From NCBI RefSeq assembly GCF_050436995.1, contig NC_134764.1, forward strand, positions 2,356,001 to 2,420,000: a stretch of 64,000 bases of DNA. The letters are read 5' to 3'. Below, in pieces: positions 49,356 through 59,900 of the stretch. Every line of letters starts with the position of its first letter. The first letter of the stretch is position 1. Position numbers and translations under genes: made by a program. The notes under the pieces were generated by a model. That model saw only the letters and a program-made list of their open reading frames with translations, was not told where the DNA came from and ran no database searches. This stretch comes from Anticarsia gemmatalis. Taxonomy: Eukaryota > Arthropoda > Insecta > Lepidoptera > Erebidae.

Positions 49356-49569
49356 TTAGGTCGGGGAAAAAGTCTTTTCGCATTATAGTATGTATGAACT
49401 TGTAATAAAATCTCTTTGTCTTGAAGAATCTCAAATGAGTACACGGTTCATTAGGTTTCTTTCAGTGAGCTCGTGAGGTACCCAAATATCGAGCTTTTTT
49501 GTGTAGAGAAAAGATTTTATTACAAGTTCATACATACTATAATGCGAATATACTTTTTCTCCGATCTAA
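49356..49569. mobile_element. Mariner-like MITE, copy 4
   Basis: A 214-base copy with TA on both sides and ends TTAGGTCGGGG / CCGATCTAA. Its right end is only 17 bases from the exon 2 donor of gene G, so it lies at or near the breakpoint that removed the rest of that gene. Confidence 0.75.
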
Positions 49570-49924
49570 TATTATGTATGTCAAACCTGCTGTATCTGCG
49601 CCAAGCACGCAATGGTCTGCTTCATCCTGTTCGTTCCGGAGTATGCTTCAGCGAAGACCACAGCCGATACTATTGACAAATTGATCACCGTGGCCACTAC
49701 GTCGGACCCCGACCGCAAGTATATTCTCTTTTCTAGAGGTATATACGCGTCGCGTCCCAAAGCCATTAACATCAGACATACTGTAATTTAAATAAACGTG
49801 TTGTATAAATATTACTTGGCGATAGATGGAGTCAACTAAGATTATTTAGTGTCCTGCAATTAATTAGACTATTTAGTAAAGTAGGGTATTTTTTTCCTAA
49901 TAATATTAGTCTAGGTTTTTGAGG

Positions 49925-50285
49925 AGCTCGTGACTTAGTTTGCAACAGCAGCACGGATCGATCTCTGAGGTTAAGCTACGCTTGCCGAGGTTGTTCCGTG
50001 GATGGGTGACCATCTTATACATATCGAGTTCCTCCGTGTTTCGGAAGGCACGTTAAATTGTGGGTCCCGGCTGTCATTTTCGAAGATCTTTGACAGTCGT
50101 TAACAGTAGTCAGAAGCTTGAAAGTCTGACAACCAGTCTTACCGAAGGGTATCGTGTTAATACCCAAGTAACTGGGTTGTGGAGGTCAGATAGGCAGTCA
50201 CTCCATGTAAAACACTGGTATCCAGCTGCATCCGGTGGGACTGGAAGCCGACTCCAACATAGTTTGGAACAAAAGGCTAAGTGAA
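49925..50285 (+). repeat. 5S-rRNA-like SINE (long copy) in intron 1 of gene G
   Basis: The head 'gatcgatctctgaggttaag' followed by 'ctacgcttgccgaggttg' and 'gtggatgggtgacc' follows the order of 5S rRNA (gatc..ccgaagttaagca..gtc..ggatgggtgacc). The body continues with 'tcggaaggcacgttaaattg', 'gatctttgacagtcgttaac' and 'aactgggttgtggaggtcag', ending in 'ggaagccgactccaac'. It is a SINE3-like element in antisense to gene G. Confidence 0.7.
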
Positions 50286-50346
50286 TTTAATTAGTCTAGG
50301 TTTAATTTTCTGATTTTTCCATAAGGCCCAATAAATACAGCAAATA

Positions 50347-50559
50347 TTAGGTCGGGGAAAAGTCTTTTCGCATTATACTATGTATGAACTTGTGATAAAA
50401 TCTTTTCTCTACACAAAAAATCTCGATATTTGGGTACCTTACGAGCTCACTGAAAGAAACCTAATAAACCGTGTACTCATTTGTGATTCTTGAAGCCAAA
50501 GAGATTGTATTACAAGTTCATTCAGACTATAATGCGAAAAGACTTTTTTCCCGACCTAA
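50347..50559. mobile_element. Mariner-like MITE, copy 5 (intron 1 of gene G)
   Basis: A 213-base copy with TA on both sides, TTAGGTCGGGG at the left and CCCGACCTAA at the right, ending 35 bases from exon 1 of gene G. Confidence 0.75.
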
Positions 50560-51365
50560 TATTTAAAGAAGCTGCTTTTTTTCAGTACCTTACCTGCAGT
50601 CAAGATAACAGCGTTCCCATACAGTCTAGCTGGTCGAGACACAGAGATGCGCCAGTCATTATTGACTCGCTCCATGCTGAGTGACGCTACTCCGAATATT
50701 CTTGAGAAACGTAGAGCGACGCCTAGTGCTCCTGATACTATACACTCATTATGTACAGGGGGATGCATCTTGTTACTGAAAGAGGTAAACAATACCGTGT
50801 ACTATAGAAGGGCTTACGTCAATACAATTATAGTTTCGAATATTTTAGGTGTTACAATAGTACCTTCTGCAACACCCTACTATAGTGACAGTTCTATGGC
50901 AGGGAATACAAAATGGAGTTTAATAAATTATTATTATAATAGATGGTCTTGTATCTTTGCCAGTTAGAGTATATTTGAGTTATAGTAAAATCAATGTTAT
51001 TTCAGCACAAAATAAACTAAAACTAAATGATTTTATCGTGATTAATTAATTATGATCTGTGATAGTGAAGTGCTGTAAGTTTGCATTTACCACGCAAGTG
51101 GTCGATGGTTCGAATCCGAGGCCATTGACTTTTTGCAGTTATATATGTGTGTATTAGGAATAGTTATCACTTGTACTAACGGTGAAGGAAAACATCGTGA
51201 TGGGCAGTAACGGGTTCAAATAATATATTTTTAGATAAACTCAAATGATAGAAAATAATAAAAATATTATGACGTCCCAGTTGCTATCTTGATCACAAGA
51301 TTCTGTTCGCTGTGATAATTATTTTTAGTTTCTTCTCATGCCATTTTTTTATTAATGTTAAACTA

Positions 51366-51450
51366 TTTGACATGTCAAATAGACAATTAAAATTCATTTT
51401 TGTAAGTCATAAAACTGTAATGGACACGTACAATATTTTGTCTGGCATTT
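51366..51450 (+). pseudogene. Orphan copy of receptor exon 5
   Basis: In one plus-strand frame the segment encodes RQLKFIFVSHKTVMDTYN, which aligns with KFTFISHKTMNRVMD of gene D exon 5 (K-F-x-F-x-S-H-K-T shared). No other receptor exon lies next to it on this strand, and the neighbouring gene H, on the opposite strand, lacks exon 5. The exon borders cannot be fixed. It may be the trace of a deleted plus-strand receptor gene. Confidence 0.45.
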
Positions 51451-51555
51451 GTCCCGACCCGAGCTTCGAACCCCCAACCTTGAGACAAGCAAACTGGCAG
51501 ACGCTAGATTTACATATTTTGGGTTTTTAAATAAAAACAATCATTTTATACTGGT

Positions 51556-51561
51556 TTTATT
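51556..51561 (-). terminator. Polyadenylation signal, gene H
   Basis: Minus-strand AATAAA 45 bases downstream of the gene H stop codon. Confidence 0.55.
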
Positions 51562-51605
51562 TTTGCTAATTAATGACACAATACACAACTATACTATAAA
51601 CCATC

Positions 51606-54600
51606 TTAAATCTGTATTATGACCACAATATAAGTAGTGATGCTGCCCAAGATCTGAAATCAAAATGATATTTTTATATTAACCAAACACTTTCTTTACA
51701 TTATTTTTAGATTAGCATGAACAACTGAAACTATAGTATAGTGGAAACACAAGTAAATAAGATTTTTTACACCCGCTACAATCCTTTAACATTTACAAGT
51801 ACGTCAAAAGTAGTAGTCGATAGAAGTAGAGAATCGAGCTACAATTCTCTATAACTACCGACAACCGTCCGACAACCCGTCATCGAGGAATTTTGTATGA
51901 AAGTCTGATCAGCGCCTCTGACGTGCGTCGTAGAAACTCTTTTGGCAGTACATTCTAAATGTCAAAATTTCTATAGCTAGCCGGTTGTCGGTAGTCGATA
52001 GTGATTGAAAATCGAGGTACTGTTAGCTACTTGTCGCGTTAAAAAAGTGCCCTAACTCACCGCAGCAATAATACTTCTATTCAGATTGAACATGTTGAGC
52101 GGAGTGTACACGATCTCGCTGGACATCAGATACTTATAGAACAGCTCCAGTTCTGACATCAGAGAGTAGTGCTCCGCCGGACTGAAGCGCAGCAACTGAC
52201 TTATCAAGTGCTTCGTGCGGGTCACCTGCGGATTGCCATTAGTATGCCATCATTTAGCAGATGTTTCTCTCGCATATGAACAATAGATCTAACTATAGTA
52301 AGTGCTTTAGGCTCGGCGCCCATTATCGGCATCGGTGAAGAAAAGGATCCTTTAGCATTTTTTTACATTGTCGGAAACTTGACGGAAGGAATGTTGACGA
52401 GTCTTTAAGCATGCAAAAACAAAGTTTGCGATATAGTTCGCTTGCGTGTAGAGGTGCCAAACGAGCTTTTTCCTTGCTGATCCCGATAATGGGCATTGGG
52501 CCTAATCAATCATGACAAGGACCTTTCTTTTCTTTTCTTTTTTTTATATTTAGTTTTTTGTATATATTACATAATATAATTTAGTTTAAATATATTTGTA
52601 AATTGTAAGTACTCTTGTGTAAATAATAAATGACGAGGATGTTTAGCAAGGATCATAATATGGTACAACCTCACCTGTTGGCAAGTCCTATGACACGGCT
52701 CGACAATCATCAGCAAGTTACCCGCGTGGTAGATGACCCACGCCACCAGAATCACCGACTCGAAAAAGTCTGGATCATCGCCGTCTGCAAACACACTCAA
52801 TTATTTTATCTTACTGCTGCCCGCAATTCTATTGTATATGGCTAATTAAGTGACTGCCTATATGGCGCAATCAGTAGTGTAATACATGCGTCTGCCGCGC
52901 AGTGGTCTCGGGTTTGGATCTTGGGTAGAGCCAAAAATCTTTTCGGAGTTTTCCTGTTAAGAATTTTTCAGAGATCGCCCGTAGTTAGGAGATTAGACTG
53001 GGATGGGAGTGCCGAAGGAACTAATTGTTCACTACATGCCAAATTCTCGATACTCATTAGTACCGGCTGTAGAGAATCGCGCTTATAATTCAGATATTAT
53101 CTTGACTAACGTGAAGAATAACGTGAAGAGACCTATCGTAGTTTTAAAAGTCTATGAAGCTATACTTACAAATGCTTATATATAGATTGAAGAATGTTAC
53201 AATGAAGTGCATTAGAAAGGATATGATCATAGTCGCCAGTAGTAAGCCGCTGCAGTCACTCAGTTGATGTACTATGTCACCGATAGTACAATAATGAATA
53301 CCGAGACGATGTATGGTCGCAGGAATTTCTTCAGAAGGTGACTGGGGTATGTCTGTACAATAAAATAAGTTTTAGGTAATTTTATATTGCTCATTACACA
53401 TCTTCACATTCATTAAAAAAATCATTATTTTTTTGTCTCTAACGGGCGTCGTAGAAACTTTTTGGCAGTGCATTTTAAATGTCAAGCTTTCGATACTCGA
53501 TGGATCCAATTGCAGAGAATCATACTACTATTTATGATTCTTAAATTATCTACAGACTGAAAGTTCCGTTATAAAACATTAGTACACTGACCTCCTTTAC
53601 GTAATTGTCGCAACTTGCTCCTCAGACAGTCATTGAGGTGCTCCAATGTAGCAAGTACTTTGATATGAACGAGCGCGACTTGCAGCATCAATGAGTGCAT
53701 CATTACCAACTGCATTTGGAACGTTAAATAACACAGTTGTAAGTATTCTGCAATAAGAAGTACCAATCAATTGTTAAAATATCTTCTTTCTTTATGACAT
53801 TCAATCATTTAAAGCTTTATGGGGCAAGTGATAGTTTGGGTATTCTTTTTTTTTGCATAGTTAGGCTAGTTTCGAGGCTGTTCATGCAAACCGAAATACC
53901 TTTAACATGACTTGACAGCTGTTATCTTTATTGACAACTACCGATATTGCATACCAATACTGCTCAATTTATTCATGTATAGCTATAGCTTAATCTAACA
54001 GCTTAGTAGAAAACTAAATTATACATCTAGAGTATAATTAATAATTCCCAGTCCGTTTTAAACGAAGTAACCGCAGCAAAGAGGCAGCCATTTTGTGCAT
54101 AGATTTCTAAATGCCTTGAAAAAAATATTTTAAAATCATTTTTTTATTATTACCTCCGCTCCCCGCGCACCTTGCATGTGTATAAGGCTTGTCTCTATGT
54201 TGTTTGGTAGGAAATTCAAGAAAGGCGTTAGAACCAATATTACATACCTATTTTCACGGGGGTATTAATAATGTCATAAGTGAGCAGAGTAGAGTTGGCT
54301 AGTACATTAATGTTTCCGATAATAAGAGACCAAGTGACCAAGAACCATTCGATTCTTTCATACGACCCAGGAGTCTCGTGTTGATTGAGTTCTGTGTTTA
54401 TCTGAAATGGACATCTAATTTATAATTCCTTTGTTACTTTCTGGCTTAAAGATAGGATTTCGTATTTTTAAAATAGTCTCAGAATCTTAAGTTTATTTTG
54501 CGGGCAATTTGCTACAATGAGTACAATCGATCTGCAACCATTAACATTAAAAAATAATTACAGAAAATGGCTTTTGCAAAGTTAAAAAATTTCAATGAAA

Positions 54601-55684
54601 TATTATTGACAATTTTATAGTCGTTATTGATAAAAAGTGCCACAGAGGTTTTATGAACAACAAGGATTCAAATATATACAGTCTTAAATAATGTAGCAAA
54701 ACCTTGGAATCATCAGTCTGCAGTTTCCGTATTTAAGTATTTTTAGGCATAAACATAACCAATAACTTTTCCATCCTTTAAGATAAAACCTTCTGTATCT
54801 GCGCCAAGCTCGCGATGGTGTGCTGCATCCTGTTCGTTCCGGTGAAGACTTCAGAGAACAGCACAGATGACACCATGGTCACTGTTATCACCGTGGCGAC
54901 GATACGGGACCCTGACTGAAAGTACTTCCTTACTTCCGTAGGTAAGTTTGCGTCGTTAGCCAATGCGATGAACATAGAAGACGCTGCAATAGAAATTATT
55001 AGCATGTGCATCTTTTGCATGATGATTAATGGTATCAGGTAGAATTTGCGCACTCTCTACATACTGAAAAATACAGCTGCATACTGAAATTGAACTTGTG
55101 TAAAATAATGCTAAGACTTTTGTACTTGTATACCCGATGTTCTTTTATTATGTGTACGGTACGCAATAGTCTTAAAACAGGTGAAAAATGTTCCTTCATT
55201 TCTTCGTCAGCATTTTACTATGCCGACGAAGGCAATAATTATTTATTTATAGTTTTATTATTCATTCTATACTTTGGATCTAAGTATCCGTTTCTGTGAA
55301 TTCGGTTTTGTCACAAGATGATTGCAAATAACGCAGTTTGTAGTTTTGTTTGTATTTTTTAAACTTTAAGGCTAATGTTTTACTCGTTTATTCCATATCT
55401 TATTGGAAAATATATTAGGAATTGCAACTGTAGTACTTTTGTGTAGTTTTCGATTTGTTTGTAATTGCAACCCAATGTCAATTATATGGTTAATGTAAAA
55501 GTATTTTACCTGCAATACAATTAATAGCGTTCCCATACAACTTTGCTGGTCGAGACACAGAGATGCGCCAGTCATTATTGACTCGCTCCATGCTGAGTGA
55601 CGCTACTCCGAATATTCTTGAGAAACGTAGAGCAACGCCTAGTGCTCCTGATACTATACACTCGTTATGTACAGGGGGATGCAT
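51606..55684 (-). CDS. Gustatory receptor-like protein H (394 aa)
   Basis: Minus-strand exons: 55684-55510, 54983-54790, 54401-54248, 53747-53592, 53352-53170, 52784-52675, 52225-52061, 51653-51606, corresponding to family exons 1-4 and 6-9. The whole frame is open. It starts MHPPVHNECIVSGALG. Exon 6 gives IHYCTIGDIVHQLSDCSG and TM5, in which the common LYCS.CD reads HYCTIGD. Exon 7 gives IVEPCHRTCQQ, exon 8 gives VTRTKHLISQLLRFSPAEH, and exon 9 gives ILGSITTYIVVIIQI plus stop. Exon 5 is absent. The short intron between exons 4 and 6 holds instead a GCGATTCTC-family MITE fragment. Exons 4 and 6 join in phase, so the protein simply has a shorter second intracellular loop. H is the complete member of a tandem duplication with I. 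Likely functional. Confidence 0.87.
51825..52022. mobile_element. MITE, GCGATTCTCTAC family (intron 8 of gene H)
   Basis: Core blocks 'gatcagcgcctctgacgtgc', 'ggcagtacattctaaatgtc' and an inverted right side with 'ctagccggttgtcggtagtc', the inverse of the usual left side. This copy therefore looks like a fold-back form with longer inverted arms. Confidence 0.55.
52317..52505. mobile_element. MITE with TTAGGC ends, containing a duplication breakpoint
   Basis: The left arm (taggctcggcgcccattatc...) and right arm (...gataatgggcattgggccta) are inverse with few mismatches over about 28 bases; total about 189 bases, in intron 7 of gene H. Its right part from 52339 on is repeated at 56937-57125. 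The tandem duplication therefore starts inside this element. Confidence 0.65.
52853..52990 (+). repeat. SINE-like repeat, intron 6 of gene H
   Basis: Contains 'tggcgcaatcagtagtgtaa' (A-box-like), 'cgggtttggatcttgggtag' and 'aagaatttttcagagatcgc'. It is repeated in unit 2 at about 57487-57622 as part of the tandem duplication. Confidence 0.45.
53430..53527. mobile_element. MITE fragment, GCGATTCTC family, between exons 4 and 6 of gene H
   Basis: Right half only: 'taacgggcgtcgtagaaact', 'ttggcagtgcattttaaatg', 'cgatactcgatgg', 'gcagagaatcatac'. It occupies the interval where family exon 5 would be. The same fragment lies in gene I at about 58110-58199. Confidence 0.6.
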
Positions 55685-55814
55685 CTTGTTACTGAAATAA
55701 AGAGAACAATATTGAATTAATAAATGTAAAATACCGTCTCGCCTGGAATCTTTCTATTATGTTCTTCAAGCCAATATTTAGCTACAGTGTGCAGAGAAAT
55801 AAATATAACATTTG

Positions 55815-55920
55815 TACGAAAATATGATCAGCGCCTGTAGAGGGTGCCGTAGGTTCTATTTTTTGCAGCAAATTTTAAATTCTATCCGATAGTACCGACT
55901 GTACAAAACCGTGTCTTAGA
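55815..55920. mobile_element. MITE fragment, GCGATTCTC family, upstream of gene H
   Basis: Contains 'tgatcagcgcctgtagaggg' and 'gcagcaaattttaaattcta' with lost ends. An identical copy lies at about 60483-60588 in unit 2. A further decayed piece is at about 56462-56560 (and 61130-61228). Confidence 0.5.
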
Positions 55921-56936
55921 ACTACTTTATGTTGTATTGTGATTACAATAGATTCTCTATTCCATCACTCTCATAACCCAATGGACCTTGCATGTATCTA
56001 TCACGGGCAGGCTCGACAGCTTTATGTGCTCGCCAAGGCATGGGTGATATTTTAACAGTGTGTAGACACAATTAATTATAGCAGACCTTATTTATTTCCA
56101 CATATATTATGTGGTTCTATTATTCGTGATATAAATGATTCAGTACTTGGAAATTTCCTTGTTTGAAAAGAGAGCCTCTTGGTATTTATTTAGAAATGTA
56201 TAAATAATTTACTGTACCTTTTATTCTTAGAAATGGGACCAGAATGTTGATATTGAATTGACCCTGTAAATAAACTAATGAACTAACTCAACCAACATTT
56301 ATTTAACAAATATATTTTCTTACTATTAGTTACTATGAATATTTCATGAAAAGAATAATGATTATTTTTACATACATTTTGTCATATTAACTCTTTAATA
56401 TATTTTATAGCAAGTACAAAGGCAATTTCCAAGCACTGTCAAGAACCAAGAACGTAATTACGTATCATTTCGTATGAAAAATTGATCAGCGCCCCTAGCG
56501 TCTTCCGTAAAAACTAATTTTGTAGTCATTTTAAATGTCAAACGATTGTACCGCAAGCAGTAATCAGCTTTTCGGAATACTCTTATATTGATTTGAATGA
56601 TTTCGTATTAATAGTTAAAGTATTAAAATATTGTTAATATTTAAATCCTAAAGATAGATATAGTATTGGCCTTCTTGTTAGTAAATAATAAAACTAAATA
56701 AATAACAATTTGGGTTCGAAACCTGGGTCAAGTCAAACGAATAAGGAAACAATTTCCAAAAAAAAAACTAACTTTGAAATTATATTACTCATCATTTAAT
56801 TTAATCTAAAATTAATTAATCAAGATAAAATCTATCAATAACTTCAAGTTTATTTGGCGCTGAAACAACATTTATTTTACTACTACTTAAATATTTTTTT
56901 TCACTGACAAAGTTAGAAGACCATTTATTATAATAA

Positions 56937-59900
56937 AGAAAAGGATCCTTTAGCAGTTTTTTATGAAAGCCCACATTATCGGAAACTATGCTTTGGCATA
57001 CTACAACGCCCAAAAGGGAAGTTGACGAGTCTTTAAGCATGCAAAAACAAAGTTTGCGATAGTGTTCGTTTGCGTTTAGAGATGTCAAACGAGCTTTTTA
57101 CTTGCCAATACCGATAATAGGCGTTAGGTCTTATGAATCATGACAAAGACCTTTCTTTTCTTTCCTTTTTTTATATTTAGATTTTTGTATATATTAGATA
57201 ATATAATTTAGTTTAAATATATTTGTAACCTGTAAGTATTCTTGTGTAAATAATAAATGACAAGGATTGTTTAGGATCATAATATAGTGCAACCTCACCT
57301 GTTGGCAAGTCCTATGACACGGCTCGACAATCATCAACAAGTTACCCGCGTGGTAGATGACCCACGCCACCAGAATCATTGATTCAAAAAGGTCTGGGTC
57401 ATCTCCGTCTGCAAAACACATTCAATCATTTATTAATTAACTTACCACTACTTGCTGCCCGCAATTCTATTGTATTTGGCTAATTAAGTGACTACGTCTA
57501 TGGAGCATACAGTAGTGTATGCGTCTGCCGCGCAAAGGACTCGGGTTTAGATCTTTTGTGGAGCCAAAAATCTTTTCTGAATTTTCCTGTTAAGAATATC
57601 TCAGAGATTGCCCGGAGTTAGAAGGTTGAGACTAGGGTGGAGGTGCCGAAGGAACTAATTGTTTGGTACATGCCAAATTCTCGATACTCATTAGTACCGA
57701 CTGTAAAGAAACGCTGTAATAATTCAGATATTATCTTGACTTACGTGAAGAGTTGGTCCTCATGGGTAGCGCAATGAGCAAGATATCTCAAAGCTTTAGA
57801 CCACAGGACTACCGTAGTTTTTAAAAAACGATGCTTTACTTACAAATGCTTATATATAGATTGAAGAATGTTATAATGAAGTGCATTAGAAAGGATATGA
57901 TCATGGTCGCCAGTAACAAGCCGCTGCAGTCACTCAGTTGATGTACTATGTCACCGATAGTACAATAATGAATACCGAGACGATGTATGGTCGCGGGGAT
58001 TTCTTCAGAAAGTGACTGGGGTATGTCTGTACAAGAAAATAAGTTTTAGGTAATTTTATATTGCTCATTACACATCTTCACATTCATTAAAAAAATCATT
58101 ATTTTTTTGTCTCTAACGGGCGTCGTAGAAACTTTTTGGCAGTGCATTTTAAATGTCAAGCTCTCGATACTCGATGGATCCAATTGCAGAGAATCATACT
58201 ACTATTTATGATTCTTAAACTATCTACAGACTCAAAATTCCACAGTAAAACATTAGTATACTGACCTCCTTTACGTAATTGTCGCAACTTGCTTCTCAGA
58301 CAATCATTGAGGTGCTCGAATGTAGCAAGTACTTTGATATGCACGAGCGAGACTTGCAGCATCAATGAGTGCATCATTACCAACTGCATTTGAAACGTTA
58401 AATAACACAGTTGTAAGTATTCTGCAATAAAAAGTACCAATCAATTATTAAAATATCTTCTTTCTTTATGACATTAAATCATTTAAAGCTTTATAGGACA
58501 AGTGCTACATCGGGTATTTGAATTTATAGTTATTTCTTATAGTTAACCTAGTTTCAAGGCTGCTGGAAGAGCTCTAACATGGCTTAACGACTGTTACCTT
58601 TATTGACAACAGCCGATATCGCAGCTAAATTTTTTCATGAAGTAGGTATAGGTACATCATAATCTAACAACTTAGTAGAAAGCTAAATTATACATCTAGA
58701 GTAAAATTTATAATTCCCAGTATGTCTTAAATGAAGTAACCGCAACAGCGAGGCAACTGTCTTGTGCATAGGTTTCTAAATGCCTAGTAAAAAGTCTTTT
58801 AAATTCAATTTTTTTTATTCCCTCCGCCACCCGCGCACCTTGCACGTGAATAAAGCTGGTCTCTATGTTGTTTAGTAGCAATTTCAAGATAAGCGTTAAA
58901 ACCAATATTACATACCGATTTTCACGGGGGTATTAATAATGTCAAAGGTGAGCAAAGCAGAGTTCGCTAGTACATTAATGTTGCCGATAATAAGAGACCA
59001 AGTGACCAAGAACCATTCGATTCTTTCATGCGACCCAGGAGTCTCGTGTTGATTGAGTTCTGTGTTTATCTGAAATGGACATCTAATTTATAATTCCTTT
59101 GTTACTTTCTGGCTTAAAGATAGGATTTCGTATTTTTAAAATAGTCTCAGAATCTTAAGTTTATTTTGCGGGCAATTTGCTACAATGAGTACAATCGATC
59201 TGCAACCATTAACATTAAAAAATAATTACAGAAAATGGCTTTTGCAAAGTTAAAAAATTTCAATGAAATATTATTGACAATTTTATAGTCGATATTGATA
59301 AAAAGTGCCACAGAGGTTTTATGAACAACAAGGATTCAAATATATACAGTCTTAAATAATGTAGCAAAACCTTGGAATCATCAGTCTGCAGTTTCCGTAT
59401 TTAAGTATTTTTAGGCATAAACATAACCAATAACTTTTCCATCCTTTAAGATAAAACCTTCTGTATCTGCGCCAAGCTCGCGATGGTGTGCTGCATCCTG
59501 TTCGTTCCGGTGAAGACTTCAGAGAACAGCACAGATGACACCATGGTCACTGTTATCACCGTGGCGACGATACGGGACCCTGACTGAAAGTACTTCCTTA
59601 CTTCCGTAGGTAAGTTTGCGTCGTTAGCCAATGCGATGAACATAGAAGACGCTGCAATAGAAATTATTAGCATGTGCATCTTTTGCATGATGATTAATGG
59701 TATCAGGTAGAATTTGCGCACTCTCTACATACTGAAAAATACAGCTGCATACTGAAATTGAACTTGTGTAAAATAATGCTAAGACTTTTGTACTTGTATA
59801 CCCGATGTTCTTTTATTATGTGTACGGTACGCAATAGTCTTAAAACAGGTGAAAAATGTTCCTTCATTTCTTCGTCAGCATTTTACTATGCCGACGAAGG

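Larger units (their letters stand above)
48567..49586. other. Junction between the broken 3' ends of genes F and G
   Basis: This is where exons 8-9 of F and exons 3-9 of G should lie. I find only a SINE body fragment (about 48640-48745), a LINE tail with ATG repeats (about 48795-48950), AT-rich DNA and a mariner-like MITE (49356-49569). No receptor exon is recognisable on either strand. Confidence 0.6.
49587..50768 (-). pseudogene. Gustatory receptor-like gene G, two-exon remnant
   Basis: Only exon 1 (50768-50594) and exon 2 (49780-49587) exist, with correct splice sites and phase, encoding about 123 residues from MHPPVHNECIVSGALG to CLAQIQQ. These cover the N-terminus, TM1 and TM2. No exon 3-9 follows on the minus strand before gene F. 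Exon 1 is almost identical to exon 1 of H, I and J, while exon 2 (ALGRDAYIPLEKRIYLRSG) is clearly different. The intron is stuffed with a 5S-like SINE and a mariner-like MITE, and a second MITE lies 17 bases beyond exon 2. This is a truncated gene, not a receptor on its own. About 95 bases upstream of its ATG match the upstream of gene J in inverted orientation. Confidence 0.8.
50769..51605. other. Region between the 5' end of G and the 3' end of H
   Basis: The first ~95 bases match (inverted) the upstream of gene J. A short tRNA-SINE-like piece (ggttcgaatccgaggcc) lies near 51070-51130. A plus-strand segment at about 51366-51450 resembles receptor exon 5 (see separate entry). AATAAA on the minus strand (plus 51556-51561) is 45 bases after the stop of H and fits its poly(A) signal. 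Confidence 0.5.
52339..56936. repeat. Tandem duplication, unit 1 (exons 1-7 of gene H plus upstream)
   Basis: This unit is repeated directly as 56937-61604. It starts at 'agaaaaggatcctttagca' inside a MITE and ends at 'ccatttattataataa'. Beyond these points the sequences are unrelated. From about 54361 to 56936 the two units are almost base-for-base identical at an offset of exactly 4668. From 52339 to about 54360 they differ by many substitutions and small indels. Confidence 0.88.

Noticed and set aside
49925..50285. 5S rRNA gene
   Set aside because: Only part of the 5S sequence is recognisable, with many changes, and it is joined to a SINE body found in other copies.
54778..55053. Start codon at 55053 for an independent 91-codon protein
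   Set aside because: This frame is exon 2 of gene H read back into its intron; the AG acceptor at 54984-54985 defines the true exon.
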